A stretch of DNA of 64,000 bases from Tritrichomonas musculus (GCA_039105265.1 JAPFFF010000060.1:558001-622000); one strand, 5' to 3'; counted from the first letter of the stretch, positions 28,731-39,498 are shown. A program made the numbers and translations. Notes: generated by a model from the letters alone, not told the origin.

Positions 28731-30109
28731 AACTAGTTTTTATTTTATTTTTTTTTTTCTAAAAAAAAAAAAAAAATTTAATGGACGATTATTGTCCATT
28801 TAATTAGTTTTAATAAAAACTAATTTTATTTTAAATTTTCTTACCTTTTTTATATGAAGTCATATGTTTTTAACTGACAGCTTTGATTAATCAAAGAAAT
28901 TTGGTTTGACACGTTTTTCTTCTGTGTATTCTTTTTTTTTTCATCAATAATAATAAATTGATTTGATAATTTGAGATTGATTATTTCATTTCCTTTTTCA
29001 TTTTTGTATTATCAAAACCATTTCGATTGCAAAGCAAAATAAAAAATGATCATTCATTGAAATTTGTCATCAACAAAATGCTTATTTTTTTTGAAATAAA
29101 ATTAAGTTTTTCCAAATTTACATATTATTCATAACCAGCAATGTACATAATATATCACATAACTATCAATATGTAAAATAAAATGCTAATGAAAATTGCA
29201 CAAAAATGTGGTTACATATAAGTATATAAAATTGCCCCACATTTTTGTGATTTATTTTGAAAGAAGCATTCAAGTTTCTTTTTTTTAAATACTTTCATTC
29301 AAAACTTAAGGTAGCTATTTTATAGGTTGGCTGGAACTATTTCAGATAAGGATAAAATATGATATAAAGTAAAAAAATCAATTTACTAAACAAAGTTTAT
29401 CAAATGTATTAAAATAGTTCATCATTTCAGATTCTTTCTCAAACCAACCATAATAATATTATTTTTTTTTAATTATTTTTATATTTTACTGCAAAGCTGA
29501 AATGTCAATTGATACCGATATAAAAGTTGCAGTTTTGTCATATTAGTGTACATATATTAAATAATAATTTGAAATATGATTAAATATTTGAACATATTCT
29601 ATTCAATGGAAAATATTTGTTTAATATTCAGTGGATAGTTGATATTTAATGTTAGAAAATCTTAAATGATATTTTATTATATTATTATATATTATGTAAT
29701 ATGCATGAAAAAAGAATTCTTTTCATTTATTAATAAAAGAAATATGAATAATTTAAAAAAATAAAGTATTTCTAAAAATAAAATTATTATGATAATGAAA
29801 ATTGGGCAACTTTTTTTTTGAATATCAACTTATAGAAAAATTTAACGTATCCTTCTCAATAATATAAAATTAAAAAACCTAATTTTTTTATAAATAAAGT
29901 AATAATAATTAAAATTAATATTAAAAATACATAATAATTTTGCTTTAAAATATATTAAATAGTAAATTTTATATAATAAGAATAAAATGGCCCTGTTATT
30001 TAGAAAGTCAATTTTTATTTGAAATTCTAAAATATTCTTTTCTATCTTTTTTTGCTTACTGTTTTGAAAAAATTTCTGAGTTACTTTCAAAAATTGATTT
30101 TGTGAAAAT
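28731..30109. other. Gene-free AT-rich intergenic sequence
   Basis: About 1.4 kb with poly-A and poly-T runs just after the surface-protein stop. No gene or clear repeat. Confidence 0.5.
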
Positions 30110-33100
30110 ATGAATGAAAATAGTAAATCTACTTTACCTCCAATCTTGACACCAATCGAAAAACAAAAACTCAACAATAATGAAATAGATGAAGATAATT
30201 TTAATAATAAAAAAGAGAAATCTCCGAGGAAAATTAATGGAAATAATAAAAGAATCGATTTTAACAGCAACCAAAGCAATTCTAATTTACCAAATCAGAG
30301 GCAAAAAAACAAATTCTATCTTTTTGATAATGATAAAAAATATAAAATGACAACTATTTTTCCACCAAGAAAATTAAAGTCAGCTCGTCGCTTAAGATCT
30401 GTTGAAACACCACAAGAGCCTGTAAAATTAGAGTCATTAAATTTATCTCCAAGAAATAAAAATGCTAATCTTCTACTAAGACCAACACCTGACATGAAAA
30501 AACTGCACACCAAACCTAAAAAAACAAGCAATAAAAATAATATCGAAATTGTATATTCATTAGATGAAAAAAATAATAAAATTTATCATCCTAAACCACC
30601 AAAACAACCAAAACAAAAGCTAAAAAAATTTATAATTATATATTTAGAAATATCGCCACCATTGAAATTATCATACGAAGGGAAAATCGTGAAAGAAAAT
30701 CCAAAAACAGATAAATATGAAGAATTAAGATTTCAATATTCTTTTGAAAAAATGAAACACGAAGATGTTAAATTGGCTATTTCTGAATTAATTGAAATTA
30801 TTGACTGTCCTGCAAAAGAAGAACCAAAAATAGAAACTATTATTCTAGAAATTTCACAAAAACAACAAACTTACAATGGCAATATAATAGTGGAAATCCA
30901 AAGGAAAGGAAGATTTTATGGCGTGAAAAAGCCAGGACAAACTTTATTTAGGCGTGTTTATAAAAGAGAAAGGATTAATAAACCAAAAGCAAAATTAGAA
31001 TTATCATTATTAAATGAAATATTCAATTGTCCTGCAGAAGAAGGTGAACTCATAACGTTAGAAATATCACAACCGTTGAAATTATCGTATGAAGGACAAA
31101 TAATGATAGAAAAAATAAACCCAAACCGTTTTAAAGAAAATAATTTTGAATTTTGGTTTATAAGAAAAAAACGAAACAATAACGAATTGTCTATTTCAGA
31201 ATTAAATGAAATAATCAACATTCCAGCTGAACTAGAAGAAGAAATCATTGTTTTAGAAATATCACCGCCATCGAAATTATCATATGAAGGACAAATTATG
31301 ATAGAAAAAACAAATTTAAACCAATCTAAAGAAAATAAATGTAAGTTTTCGTTTATAAGAAAAAAGCATAAAAATAACGAATTGTCCATTTCGGAATTAA
31401 ATGAAATAATCAACATTCCAGCTGAACCAGAAGAAGAAACCATAGTTTTAGAAATATCACAGCCATTAAAAATAACTTTTGAAGGACAAATTATTATAGA
31501 TGAAACTGCTTCAAGTAGCTCTAAAGAAGATAATTATAAATGTTCATTTATTAGAAAGAAACATGAGAAAAACAAACCGATTATTTCAACTATAAATGAA
31601 ATAATAAACTGCCCTGAGAAACCAGAAGAAGAAACCATAGTTTTAGAAAAATCACCACCATTAAAAGTGGCATATGAAGGACAAGCGATGATAGAAGAAA
31701 CTGAATCTAATAGTTCTGATGAAAAGAAATTTAATTATTCATATCTCAGAAAAAAGTATGAAATAAACAAATTGTCTATTTCAGATTTAAACGAAATAAT
31801 CAACTGCCCTTTAGAAATCATAGTGCTAGATATATCACCATTATCTGGATTAACATACGACGACAAAATCATTGAAGATAATCAAATTGATAACGAATTG
31901 AATGAATCAGAAAAATCCACTTTACTGTTTAAAAAAATGAAGCAATATGATAATATAAAAGTTAAATTAGAAATTTCAGAGTCAAATTCTGTCATCAACT
32001 ACCAAAATGAAGAAAAAACTACACCATTAATGATATCTCTTGCAACTGGACTATCTTATAATGATGAAAACATTGTTAATATTCCAAATGAATCAGAGTC
32101 ATGCAATCATAACAATAAAACAATCATTTATAAACGCAAGCACAAAAAAGCTGAAATAAAATTGTCTCTTTTAATTGTCATAATAGATTGTGGTGAAGAA
32201 ATAGAAAACGAAAAAAAGACGATTTTAGAAATCTCACCATTACTTGAGCTGCTGCGTGATGGAAAAAGTGTAATAAATGACCAAAAAAATAATGAAAAAA
32301 GACAAAAGAGCACAATTGTTAAGCCTAATAATAATTTGACAAGAAGTCATAGAAAAACTAATTTAACAATTTCGGTTTTTGATAATATAAGTCAGTTTAT
32401 AGAAAAGAAGAAAAAAAGAACTATTAATTCTTTAGAAATAACAAAGCCAATTAGTATATCATACAATGAGAAATTAATTATCAATAACAAAATACCAAAT
32501 AAACCAAATAAGATACCTTTAAATAGTAAAATTTCGTATTCTCAATTAAAAAAGAAATTATCAATATCTGATGCTCATGTAATTTATCAATCTGAAATCA
32601 ATAACAAGCCACAATCAAAATTAAATCAGAAAAGCACATATCCAGCAAATATAAAAACAAATACTACAAAAGAAAATACAAATACAACAAATCCAAGAAC
32701 AAAAACAAATTCAAATACCAAAGCAAATACAGCAAAAATAAATCCAAAAGGAAAAACGAATACTGCAAATACAAATACAACAAATTCAAAAGGAAAAACG
32801 AATACTGCAAATACAAATACAACAAATTCAAAAGGGAAAACGAATTCAAATGGAAAAATAAATACTATAAATTCAAACACCAAAACAAATTCAAAAGAAA
32901 AAACAAGTTCAAATGAAAAAACAAATACTACAAATTCAAACGAAAAAACAAATTCAAATGGAAAAACAAGTTCAAAAGAAAAAACAAATTCAAATGGAAA
33001 AACAAATTCAAAAGAAAAAACAAATTCAAAAGAAAAAACAAATTCAAATGGAAAAACAAATTCAAAAGAAAAAACAAATTCAAATGAAAAAACAAATTCA

Positions 33101-36100
33101 AATGGAAAAACAAATTCAAAAGAAAAAACAAATTCAAATGAAAAAACAAATTCAAAAGGAAAAACAAATACTACAAATTCAAATGAAAAAACAAATTCAA
33201 ATGAAAAAGCAAATACTACAAATTCAAACAATACTACAAATTCAAAAGGAAAAACAAATTCAAATGTTCATACAAATACTACAAATTCAAACAATAAAAC
33301 AAATTCAAGCACCAAAACAAATTTAAATGGAAAAATAAATACTATAAATTCAAAAGAAAAAACAAATACTACAAACTCAAAAGGAAAAACAAATTCAAAT
33401 GTTCAAACAAATACTACAAATTCAAATACTAAAACAAATTCAAGCACCAAAACAAATTTAAATGGAAAAACAAATACTACAAATTCAAAATCAAAAGCTA
33501 ATTCAAATGGAAAAACAAATATTACAAATTCAAATTCAAATGGAAAAACAAATTCCAATATTACAAATATAAAAACAACACAGAATTCAATAAATTCAAA
33601 TACAAATACAAACTTTCAAGATGAAGAAGCAAATCAAATAGAAGAAGAAGAACCAAAAGCAGAACAAAAAGAACTTAAAATAGAAGAAGAACAAAAAACA
33701 AAAGAAGAAGAAGAGAATAAAACAGAAGAAGAACGCCAAACAGAAGAAGAGAATAAAATAGAAGAAGAAAATAAAACAGAAGAAGATAAAACAGAAGAAG
33801 ATAAAACAGAAAAAGATAAAACAGAAAAAGATAAAACAGAAGAAGAAGATAAAACTGAAAAAGATAAAACAGAAGAAGAAGAGAATATAACAGAAGATGA
33901 AGATGAATCAGAAGAAGATAAAACAGAAGAAGAAGATAAAACAGAAGAAGAAGATAAAACAGAAGAAGATAAAACAGAAGAAAAAGATAAATCAGAAAAA
34001 GATAAAACAGAAGAAGAAGATAAATCAGAAGAAGAAGATAAAACAGAAGAAGAAGATAAAACAGAAGAAAAAGATAAATCAGAAAAAGATAAAACAGAAA
34101 AAGATAAAACAGAAGAAGAAGATAAAACAGAAGAAGATAAAATAGAAAAAGATAAAACAGAAGATGAAGATGAATCAGAAGAAGATAAAACAGAAGAAGA
34201 AGATAAAACAGAAAAAGATAAAACAGAAGATGAAGATGAATCAGAAGAAGATAAAACAGAAGAAGATAAAACAGAAGAAGATAAAACAGAAGAAGAAGAT
34301 AAATCAGAAAAAGATAAAACAGAAGATGAAGATGAATCAGAAGAAGATAAAACAGAAGAAAAAGATAAAACAGAAGAAGATAAAACAGAAGAAGATAAAA
34401 CAGAAGAAGATAAAACAGAAGATGAAGATGAATCAGAAGAAGATAAAACAGAAGAAAAAGATAAAACAGAAGAAGATAAAACAGAAGAAGAAGATAAATC
34501 AGAAAAAGATAAAACAGAAGATGAAGATGAATCAGAAGAAGATAAAACAGAAGAAAAAGATAAAACAGAAGAAGATAAAACAGAAGAAGATAAAACAGAA
34601 GAAGATAAAACAGAAGAAGAAGATAAAACAGAAGAAGATAAAACAGAAGATGAAGATGAATCAGAAGAAGATAAAACAGAAGATGAAGAGAATAAAACCG
34701 AAGAAGAAGATAAAACAGAAGAAGATAAAACAGAAGAAAAAGATAAATCAGAAGAAGATAAAACAGAAGAAGACAATACAGAAGAAGATAAAACAGAAAA
34801 AGATAAAACAGAAGAAGATAAAAGAGGAGAAGAAGATAAAACAGGAGAAGAAAATAAAACAGAAGAAGAAGACAAAACAGAAGAAGATAAAACAGAAGAA
34901 GAAGAAAAAACAGAAGAAGAACATAAAACAGAAGAAAAAGATAAAACAGAAGAAGAAGATAAAGCAAAAGAAGAAGACAAGACAGAAGAAGACAAGACAG
35001 AAGAAGACAAAACAAAAGAAGAAGATAAAACAAAAGAAGAAGACAAAACAGAAAAAGAAGAAATAATTGAAGAAGAGAATAAAACAGAAGAAGAGGGACA
35101 TAAAATAGAAGAAGAAAACGATACATACTCTTCAGAATCGAATATCAATGGAAAACCTCAGAAAAGCAAAGGATCAACACAACCATCAGAACAAAAGAAT
35201 GCGAATGCAAGCAACAATAATCCATCACGAGATGAGAATACAGATTCTTCAGAATCGAATATCAATGGAAAACCTCAGAAAAGCAAAGGATCAACACAAC
35301 CATCAGAACAAAAGAATGCGAATGCAAACAACGATAATCCATCACGAGATGAAGAACCGGACTCTTCAGAATCGAATATCAATGGAAAACCTCAGAAAAG
35401 CAAAGGATCAACACAACCATCAGAACAAAAGAATGCGAATGCAAGCAACAATAATCCATCACGAGATGAAGAACCGGACTCTTCAGAATCGAATATCAAT
35501 GGAAAACCTCAGAAAAGCAAAGGATCAACACAACCATCAGAACAAAAGAATGCGAATGCAAACAACGATAATCCATCACGAGATGAGAATACAGATTCTT
35601 CAGAATCGAATATCAATGGAAAACCTCAGAAAAGCAAAGGATCAACACAACCATCAGAACAAAAGAATGCGAATGCAAACAACGATAATCCATCACGAGA
35701 TGAAGAACCGGACTCTTCAGAATCGAATATCAATGGAAAACCTCAGAAAAGCAAAGGATCAACACAACCATCAGAACAAAAGAATGCGAATGCAAACAAC
35801 GATAATCCATCACGAGATGAGAATACAGATTCTTCAGAATCGAATATCAATGGAAAACCTCAGAAAAGCAAAGGATCAACACAACCATCAGAACAAAAGA
35901 ATGCGAATGCAAGCAACAATAATCCATCACGAGATGAAGAACCGGACTCTTCAGAATCGAATATCAATGGAAAACCTCAGAAAAGCAAAGGATCAACACA
36001 ACCATCAGAACAAAAGAATGCGAATGCAAACAACGATAATCCATCACGAGATGAAGAACCGGACTCTTCAGAATCGAATATCAATGGAAAACCTCAGAAA

Positions 36101-37636
36101 AGCAAAGGATCAACACAACCATCAGAACAAAAGAATGCGAATGCAAACAACGATAATCCATCACGAGATGAGAATACAGATTCTTCAGAATCGAATATCA
36201 ATGGAAAACCTCAGAAAAGCAAAGGATCAACACAACCATCAGAACAAAAGAATGCGAATGCAAGCAACAATAATCCATCACGAGATGAAGAACCGGACTC
36301 TTCAGAATCGAATATCAATGGAAAACCTCAGAAAAGCAAAGGATCAACACAACCATCAGAACAAAAGAATGCGAATGCAAACAACGATAATCCATCACGA
36401 GATGAAGAACCGGACTCTTCAGAATCGAATATCAATGGAAAACCTCAGAAAAGCAAAGGATCAACACAACCATCAGAACAAAAGAATGCGAATGCAAACA
36501 ACGATAATCCATCACGAGATGAGAATACAGATTCTTCAGAATCGAATATCAATGGAAAACCTCAGAAAAGCAAAGGATCAACACAACCATCAGAACAAAA
36601 GAATGCGAATGCAAACAACGATAATCCATCACGAGATGAAGAACCGGACTCTTCAGAATCGAATATCAATGGAAAACCTCAGAAAAGCAAAGGATCAACA
36701 CAACCATCAGAACAAAAGAATGCGAATGCAAACAACGATAATCCATCACGAGATGAAGAACCGGACTCTTCAGAATCGAATATCAATGGAAAACCTCAGA
36801 AAAGCAAAGGATCAACACAACCATCAGAACAAAAGAATGCGAATGCAAGCAACAATAATCCATCACGAGATGAGAATACAGATTCTTCAGAATCGAATAT
36901 CAATGGAAAACCTCAGAAAAGCAAAGGATCAACACAACCATCAGAACAAAAGAATGCGAATGCAAACAACGATAATCCATCACGAGATGAGAATACAGAT
37001 TCTTCAGAATCGAATATCAATGGAAAACCTCAGAAAAGCAAAGGATCAACACAACCATCAGAACAAAAGAATGCGAATGCAAACAACGATAATCCATCAC
37101 GAGATGAAGAACCGGACTCTTCAGAATCGAATATCAATGGAAAACCTCAGAAAAGCAAAGGATCAACACAACCATCAGAACAAAAGAATGCGAATGCAAA
37201 CAACGATAATCCATCACGAGATGAGAATACAGATTCTTCAGAATCGAATATCAATGGAAAACCTCAGAAAAGCAAAGGATCAACACAACCATCAGAACAA
37301 AAGAATGCGAACTCAAATAACGATTATCCATTACAAGAAATAGATATAACTCTTAAAAATTATTCAGAAACACATTATTCAGAACATTATCATCAACAAT
37401 CACTTGACACAGCATTTTATTTCACAAATAATCAGCCTTCTCGTGTATTTCACCAGAAAACAAATGCATCCCATTCATATCATAATTCAACAATACAAAG
37501 TAATTATTCTTCACAAAATATAACAGTTCAGCCAATAAGCCATTATCAAAATTCGAACATCACAAGCAACTATCATTCAGGTTCAGTGCCATCTCAGAAT
37601 TCTGCTTGCTGCTCATCGTGCTGCTTGCTATTGTAG
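30110..37636 (+). CDS. Giant low-complexity protein with C-terminal CaaX box
   Basis: 2508 residues, no signal peptide. Residues 190-780 hold about ten diverged repeats of 60-70 residues with LEISPPLKLSYEGQIMIE, FIRKKHK and SELNEIINIPAE. Residues about 850-1170 are Asn/Thr/Lys-rich (TNSKEK, TNSNGK units). Residues about 1175-1670 are a Glu/Lys/Asp charge run (DKTEEE units), probably a long single helix or disordered. Then 19 tandem copies of a 39-residue unit (SNINGKPQKSKGSTQPSEQ core) run to about 2410. The end is Ser/His/Asn-rich and closes with ACCSSCCLLL. CLLL fits a CaaX box with Leu last, predicting geranylgeranylation, with neighbouring Cys available for palmitoylation, so the protein is probably tethered to the inner face of a membrane. 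Function unknown. The N-terminal repeats are the only part likely to fold. Confidence 0.88.
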   Translation: MNENSKSTLPPILTPIEKQKLNNNEIDEDNFNNKKEKSPRKINGNNKRIDFNSNQSNSNLPNQRQKNKFYLFDNDKKYKMTTIFPPRKLKSARRLRSVETPQEPVKLESLNLSPRNKNANLLLRPTPDMKKLHTKPKKTSNKNNIEIVYSLDEKNNKIYHPKPPKQPKQKLKKFIIIYLEISPPLKLSYEGKIVKENPKTDKYEELRFQYSFEKMKHEDVKLAISELIEIIDCPAKEEPKIETIILEISQKQQTYNGNIIVEIQRKGRFYGVKKPGQTLFRRVYKRERINKPKAKLELSLLNEIFNCPAEEGELITLEISQPLKLSYEGQIMIEKINPNRFKENNFEFWFIRKKRNNNELSISELNEIINIPAELEEEIIVLEISPPSKLSYEGQIMIEKTNLNQSKENKCKFSFIRKKHKNNELSISELNEIINIPAEPEEETIVLEISQPLKITFEGQIIIDETASSSSKEDNYKCSFIRKKHEKNKPIISTINEIINCPEKPEEETIVLEKSPPLKVAYEGQAMIEETESNSSDEKKFNYSYLRKKYEINKLSISDLNEIINCPLEIIVLDISPLSGLTYDDKIIEDNQIDNELNESEKSTLLFKKMKQYDNIKVKLEISESNSVINYQNEEKTTPLMISLATGLSYNDENIVNIPNESESCNHNNKTIIYKRKHKKAEIKLSLLIVIIDCGEEIENEKKTILEISPLLELLRDGKSVINDQKNNEKRQKSTIVKPNNNLTRSHRKTNLTISVFDNISQFIEKKKKRTINSLEITKPISISYNEKLIINNKIPNKPNKIPLNSKISYSQLKKKLSISDAHVIYQSEINNKPQSKLNQKSTYPANIKTNTTKENTNTTNPRTKTNSNTKANTAKINPKGKTNTANTNTTNSKGKTNTANTNTTNSKGKTNSNGKINTINSNTKTNSKEKTSSNEKTNTTNSNEKTNSNGKTSSKEKTNSNGKTNSKEKTNSKEKTNSNGKTNSKEKTNSNEKTNSNGKTNSKEKTNSNEKTNSKGKTNTTNSNEKTNSNEKANTTNSNNTTNSKGKTNSNVHTNTTNSNNKTNSSTKTNLNGKINTINSKEKTNTTNSKGKTNSNVQTNTTNSNTKTNSSTKTNLNGKTNTTNSKSKANSNGKTNITNSNSNGKTNSNITNIKTTQNSINSNTNTNFQDEEANQIEEEEPKAEQKELKIEEEQKTKEEEENKTEEERQTEEENKIEEENKTEEDKTEEDKTEKDKTEKDKTEEEDKTEKDKTEEEENITEDEDESEEDKTEEEDKTEEEDKTEEDKTEEKDKSEKDKTEEEDKSEEEDKTEEEDKTEEKDKSEKDKTEKDKTEEEDKTEEDKIEKDKTEDEDESEEDKTEEEDKTEKDKTEDEDESEEDKTEEDKTEEDKTEEEDKSEKDKTEDEDESEEDKTEEKDKTEEDKTEEDKTEEDKTEDEDESEEDKTEEKDKTEEDKTEEEDKSEKDKTEDEDESEEDKTEEKDKTEEDKTEEDKTEEDKTEEEDKTEEDKTEDEDESEEDKTEDEENKTEEEDKTEEDKTEEKDKSEEDKTEEDNTEEDKTEKDKTEEDKRGEEDKTGEENKTEEEDKTEEDKTEEEEKTEEEHKTEEKDKTEEEDKAKEEDKTEEDKTEEDKTKEEDKTKEEDKTEKEEIIEEENKTEEEGHKIEEENDTYSSESNINGKPQKSKGSTQPSEQKNANASNNNPSRDENTDSSESNINGKPQKSKGSTQPSEQKNANANNDNPSRDEEPDSSESNINGKPQKSKGSTQPSEQKNANASNNNPSRDEEPDSSESNINGKPQKSKGSTQPSEQKNANANNDNPSRDENTDSSESNINGKPQKSKGSTQPSEQKNANANNDNPSRDEEPDSSESNINGKPQKSKGSTQPSEQKNANANNDNPSRDENTDSSESNINGKPQKSKGSTQPSEQKNANASNNNPSRDEEPDSSESNINGKPQKSKGSTQPSEQKNANANNDNPSRDEEPDSSESNINGKPQKSKGSTQPSEQKNANANNDNPSRDENTDSSESNINGKPQKSKGSTQPSEQKNANASNNNPSRDEEPDSSESNINGKPQKSKGSTQPSEQKNANANNDNPSRDEEPDSSESNINGKPQKSKGSTQPSEQKNANANNDNPSRDENTDSSESNINGKPQKSKGSTQPSEQKNANANNDNPSRDEEPDSSESNINGKPQKSKGSTQPSEQKNANANNDNPSRDEEPDSSESNINGKPQKSKGSTQPSEQKNANASNNNPSRDENTDSSESNINGKPQKSKGSTQPSEQKNANANNDNPSRDENTDSSESNINGKPQKSKGSTQPSEQKNANANNDNPSRDEEPDSSESNINGKPQKSKGSTQPSEQKNANANNDNPSRDENTDSSESNINGKPQKSKGSTQPSEQKNANSNNDYPLQEIDITLKNYSETHYSEHYHQQSLDTAFYFTNNQPSRVFHQKTNASHSYHNSTIQSNYSSQNITVQPISHYQNSNITSNYHSGSVPSQNSACCSSCCLLL
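35130..37340 (+). repeat. 117-bp tandem repeat, 19 copies
   Basis: Each unit codes 39 residues. Variation is almost confined to two spots (ANASNNN or ANANNDN; DENTD or DEEPD). The unit order shows a higher-order trimer: units 7-9 and 10-12 have the same variant sequence. Near-identity of units indicates recent expansion or conversion. The last copy is degenerate. Confidence 0.95.
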
Positions 37637-37757
37637 TTTACTAGAAACTTAATAATATGATTCATATATATCTTAAAAAATCTGTTTTAGTAAAATAATT
37701 TTATTTTATTTTTATTTTTTTTTTAATTTTGAAAATGTTATGAAACTGATCATTATT

Positions 37758-37825
37758 CTCAATTTTGAATAAACCATTCAAAATTCTAAAGTAAAATTGA
37801 ATAATTCTCAACTTTTTGAGATACT

Positions 37826-37868
<43 letters not shown>
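37758..37868 (+). repeat. Dispersed repeat X with A(42) tail, copy 1
   Basis: About 70 bp of CTCAATTTTGAAT...ATTCAAAATTCTAAAG...CTTTTTGAGATACTC followed by an A-run at 37827-37868. It recurs at 40389-40488 in the same orientation. It contains two nested inverted repeats (AATTTTGAAT/ATTCAAAATT and TTTTTGAG/CTCAAAAA). Confidence 0.85.
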
Positions 37869-37869
<1 letters not shown>

Positions 37870-37978
37870 AAGAAAACTAACGCGCGATATAATCATAAAT
37901 CATTTAATAAACTATAATCATTGAACATACATAAATGTTTTTTGTATTTTGAAATTCAATCAAAAATAAATATCATTT

Positions 37979-38260
37979 AATGACAACTTTTTGAGCAAAG
38001 CTCAAAAAGTTGTCATTCTTGAGATCTATTAGGTATAATATTTCATTTGTTTTCTTCATGGAAGTTGATTTATGTAAGTTTTGAAAAGAAATCAAATTTG
38101 AAAATAATAAAAGGCCACTTTTTGAGCTTCGCTCAAAAAGTGTCCAAGCATAAGATTCATTTCGGATATGTAATAACTTGGGTATAGCTGGTTTTGATGT
38201 TTGAATATCTGATTTGAGGAAATTGCAAGAAACGCCGCTTTTTGAGCGAAGCTCAAAAAG
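37979..38260. repeat. Three similar hairpins with three-base loops
   Basis: Perfect inverted repeats at 37979-38017 (18-bp stem, loop AAA), 38116-38142 (12-bp stem, loop TTC) and 38238-38260 (10-bp stem, loop GAA). All share the stem core CTTTTTGAGC/GCTCAAAAAG. Spacing is about 131 and 121 bp. Confidence 0.88.
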
Positions 38261-38592
38261 TGTCTATGCTTTAGATAATAATGGCGTAATAATATATTTT
38301 TCTTTCAAGAACATTGTTCTATTTTAAGCAAGTATTCTATAAAAACAAACGATTAAAATAAATAGAAAAATAATTGAGGGTCAATTTGGTTTCTCTTGTC
38401 ATAAACATTTTGCATCAAAAAGTTATTTTATTTTTTATCTTTAAGAAAAAGTTATGTTTTATTTTTTGCTCCAAGAAAAAGTTCATGATTATTTTTCACT
38501 CTATCAAATTGTGGAAACTTTTTGACCGAAAAAAAATCAAAATAAACAAAAAAAAATTAAATATACTATATGAAAAAAAAAAAAAAAAAAAA

Positions 38593-38790
38593 TTGTGTTT
38601 TCAATTTCCAGAGTTTCGTCTAGTGTCTAGCCGCCATCAAAAGAAGTTTAGTCGTAATGGAAAACAATTGGTTTGGGCGGAGGCACTAGGGAAAGTTCAA
38701 AACACTAAATCTTCCAATTTTTTTAAATATAAAAAATTGAGAGCAACTAGAAAAATTAGCAGAGGTTTGCCTTCTCACAAAAACTAAACT
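38593..38790 (-). repeat. Dispersed repeat Y, copy 1
   Basis: Preceded by a poly-A run and matching 41094-41268 over its length at roughly 80 percent identity (shared GTGTTTTCAATTTCCAGA, GGAAAGTTCAAAACA, GAGGTTTGCCTTCTCACAAAA). Its minus strand supplies the last 30 or so codons of the coiled-coil gene next to it. Confidence 0.82.
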
Positions 38791-39042
38791 GATGGTTTCA
38801 ATCAAACTATTGCATTGATGAATATCATCCATTAGTCTGGAATTTTCTTCAAGTTTTGTTGTGAGCTTGTCGTTTATCTCTGTTCTAATTTCTTTTTGTT
38901 CATCATATTGCTTTTTTAAATCTTGCATTTCTTCAGTATGCTTATTAGCCATATCTTCTTGAGTATTTTTCATTTCATTTTTCATTTGGTTAATTTGGTT
39001 AATAAACTTTAGCAATTCATCTTCATCAACTGTAATGGTCAT
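38686..39042 (-). CDS. Coiled-coil protein, truncated paralogue of the LC8-type gene
   Basis: 118 residues. Residues 1-90 are a charged heptad-like coiled coil starting MTITVDEDELLKFINQINQM; the last 30 residues (FVRRQTSANFSS onward) come from dispersed repeat Y. The N-terminus resembles MTLSIDENTILSLVEMVKNM, the leader of the LC8-type gene at 39535, and both genes share the same promoter stretch TCATTTCAC before the ATG. The simplest reading is that this is a paralogue whose C-terminal part, possibly an LC8 domain, was replaced by the repeat. Whether it is functional is unknown. Confidence 0.65.
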   Translation of the reverse strand: MTITVDEDELLKFINQINQMKNEMKNTQEDMANKHTEEMQDLKKQYDEQKEIRTEINDKLTTKLEENSRLMDDIHQCNSLIETISLVFVRRQTSANFSSCSQFFIFKKIGRFSVLNFP

Positions 39043-39063
39043 TTATATCCAAAATAATAGTGA

Positions 39064-39068
39064 AATGA
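39064..39068 (-). promoter_or_regulatory. Initiator box of the coiled-coil gene
   Basis: TCATT (in TCATTTCAC) on the minus strand, +1 A at 39066, 24 nt before the ATG. Same nine bases as before the LC8-type gene. Confidence 0.65.
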
Positions 39069-39254
39069 TCCAAAATTTTCAAAAAAGAGAAATGAGACAC
39101 TTTTTATATCACATTTCAGATAAATTACCACTTTTTGAACGTTATACTGAAAAAGGTGATTTCGGATTGAGGTTCTGACCTCTTTTTTCTCTTCGTTAAC
39201 AGGTAAAAATAACCTACCAAAAAAGATATCAAAAATTTTATGAAAAATATTTTG

Positions 39255-39336
39255 CTTTTTATGTCCAAATGTCACTTTTTTTTGTTGAAAAATTTTGGTT
39301 AAAATGTCATAAAAAAAGTGACATTTGGACATAACA
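39255..39336. repeat. 24-bp inverted repeat
   Basis: TTATGTCCAAATGTCACTTTTTTT is followed about 32 bases later by its exact reverse complement. It is probably a tiny foldback element or a structured 5' flank of the coiled-coil gene. Confidence 0.75.
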
Positions 39337-39435
39337 AGATGCTATAATGTTAACAAATAATAATAGCTTGATTTTAGAATATTATTACAAAGGGGAAAAA
39401 AAAAAAAAAGAAAATTTTATAAAAACATGACATCC

Positions 39436-39439
<4 letters not shown>

Positions 39440-39498
<59 letters not shown>
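39440..39498 (+). repeat. A(59) tract
   Basis: Uninterrupted run of 59 A, directly upstream of the promoter of the LC8-type gene. The exact length may be an assembly estimate. Confidence 0.9.

Larger units (their letters stand above)
37637..38570. other. Repeat-rich intergenic sequence
   Basis: Holds the 3' flank of the giant protein, repeat X with its poly-A tract, and three similar hairpins (listed separately). No gene. Confidence 0.6.

Noticed and set aside
33634-35148. A 504-codon minus-strand frame rich in Ser/Val/Leu
   Set aside because: It is the antisense of the Glu/Lys/Thr repeats of the giant protein and has no promoter box or independent structure.
35130-37340. CRISPR-like array
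   Set aside because: The 117-bp units are directly adjacent without unique spacers and are in frame with a protein.
39039-39332. 97-codon minus-strand gene upstream of the coiled-coil gene
   Set aside because: It spans the coiled-coil promoter and the 24-bp hairpin and resembles no protein.
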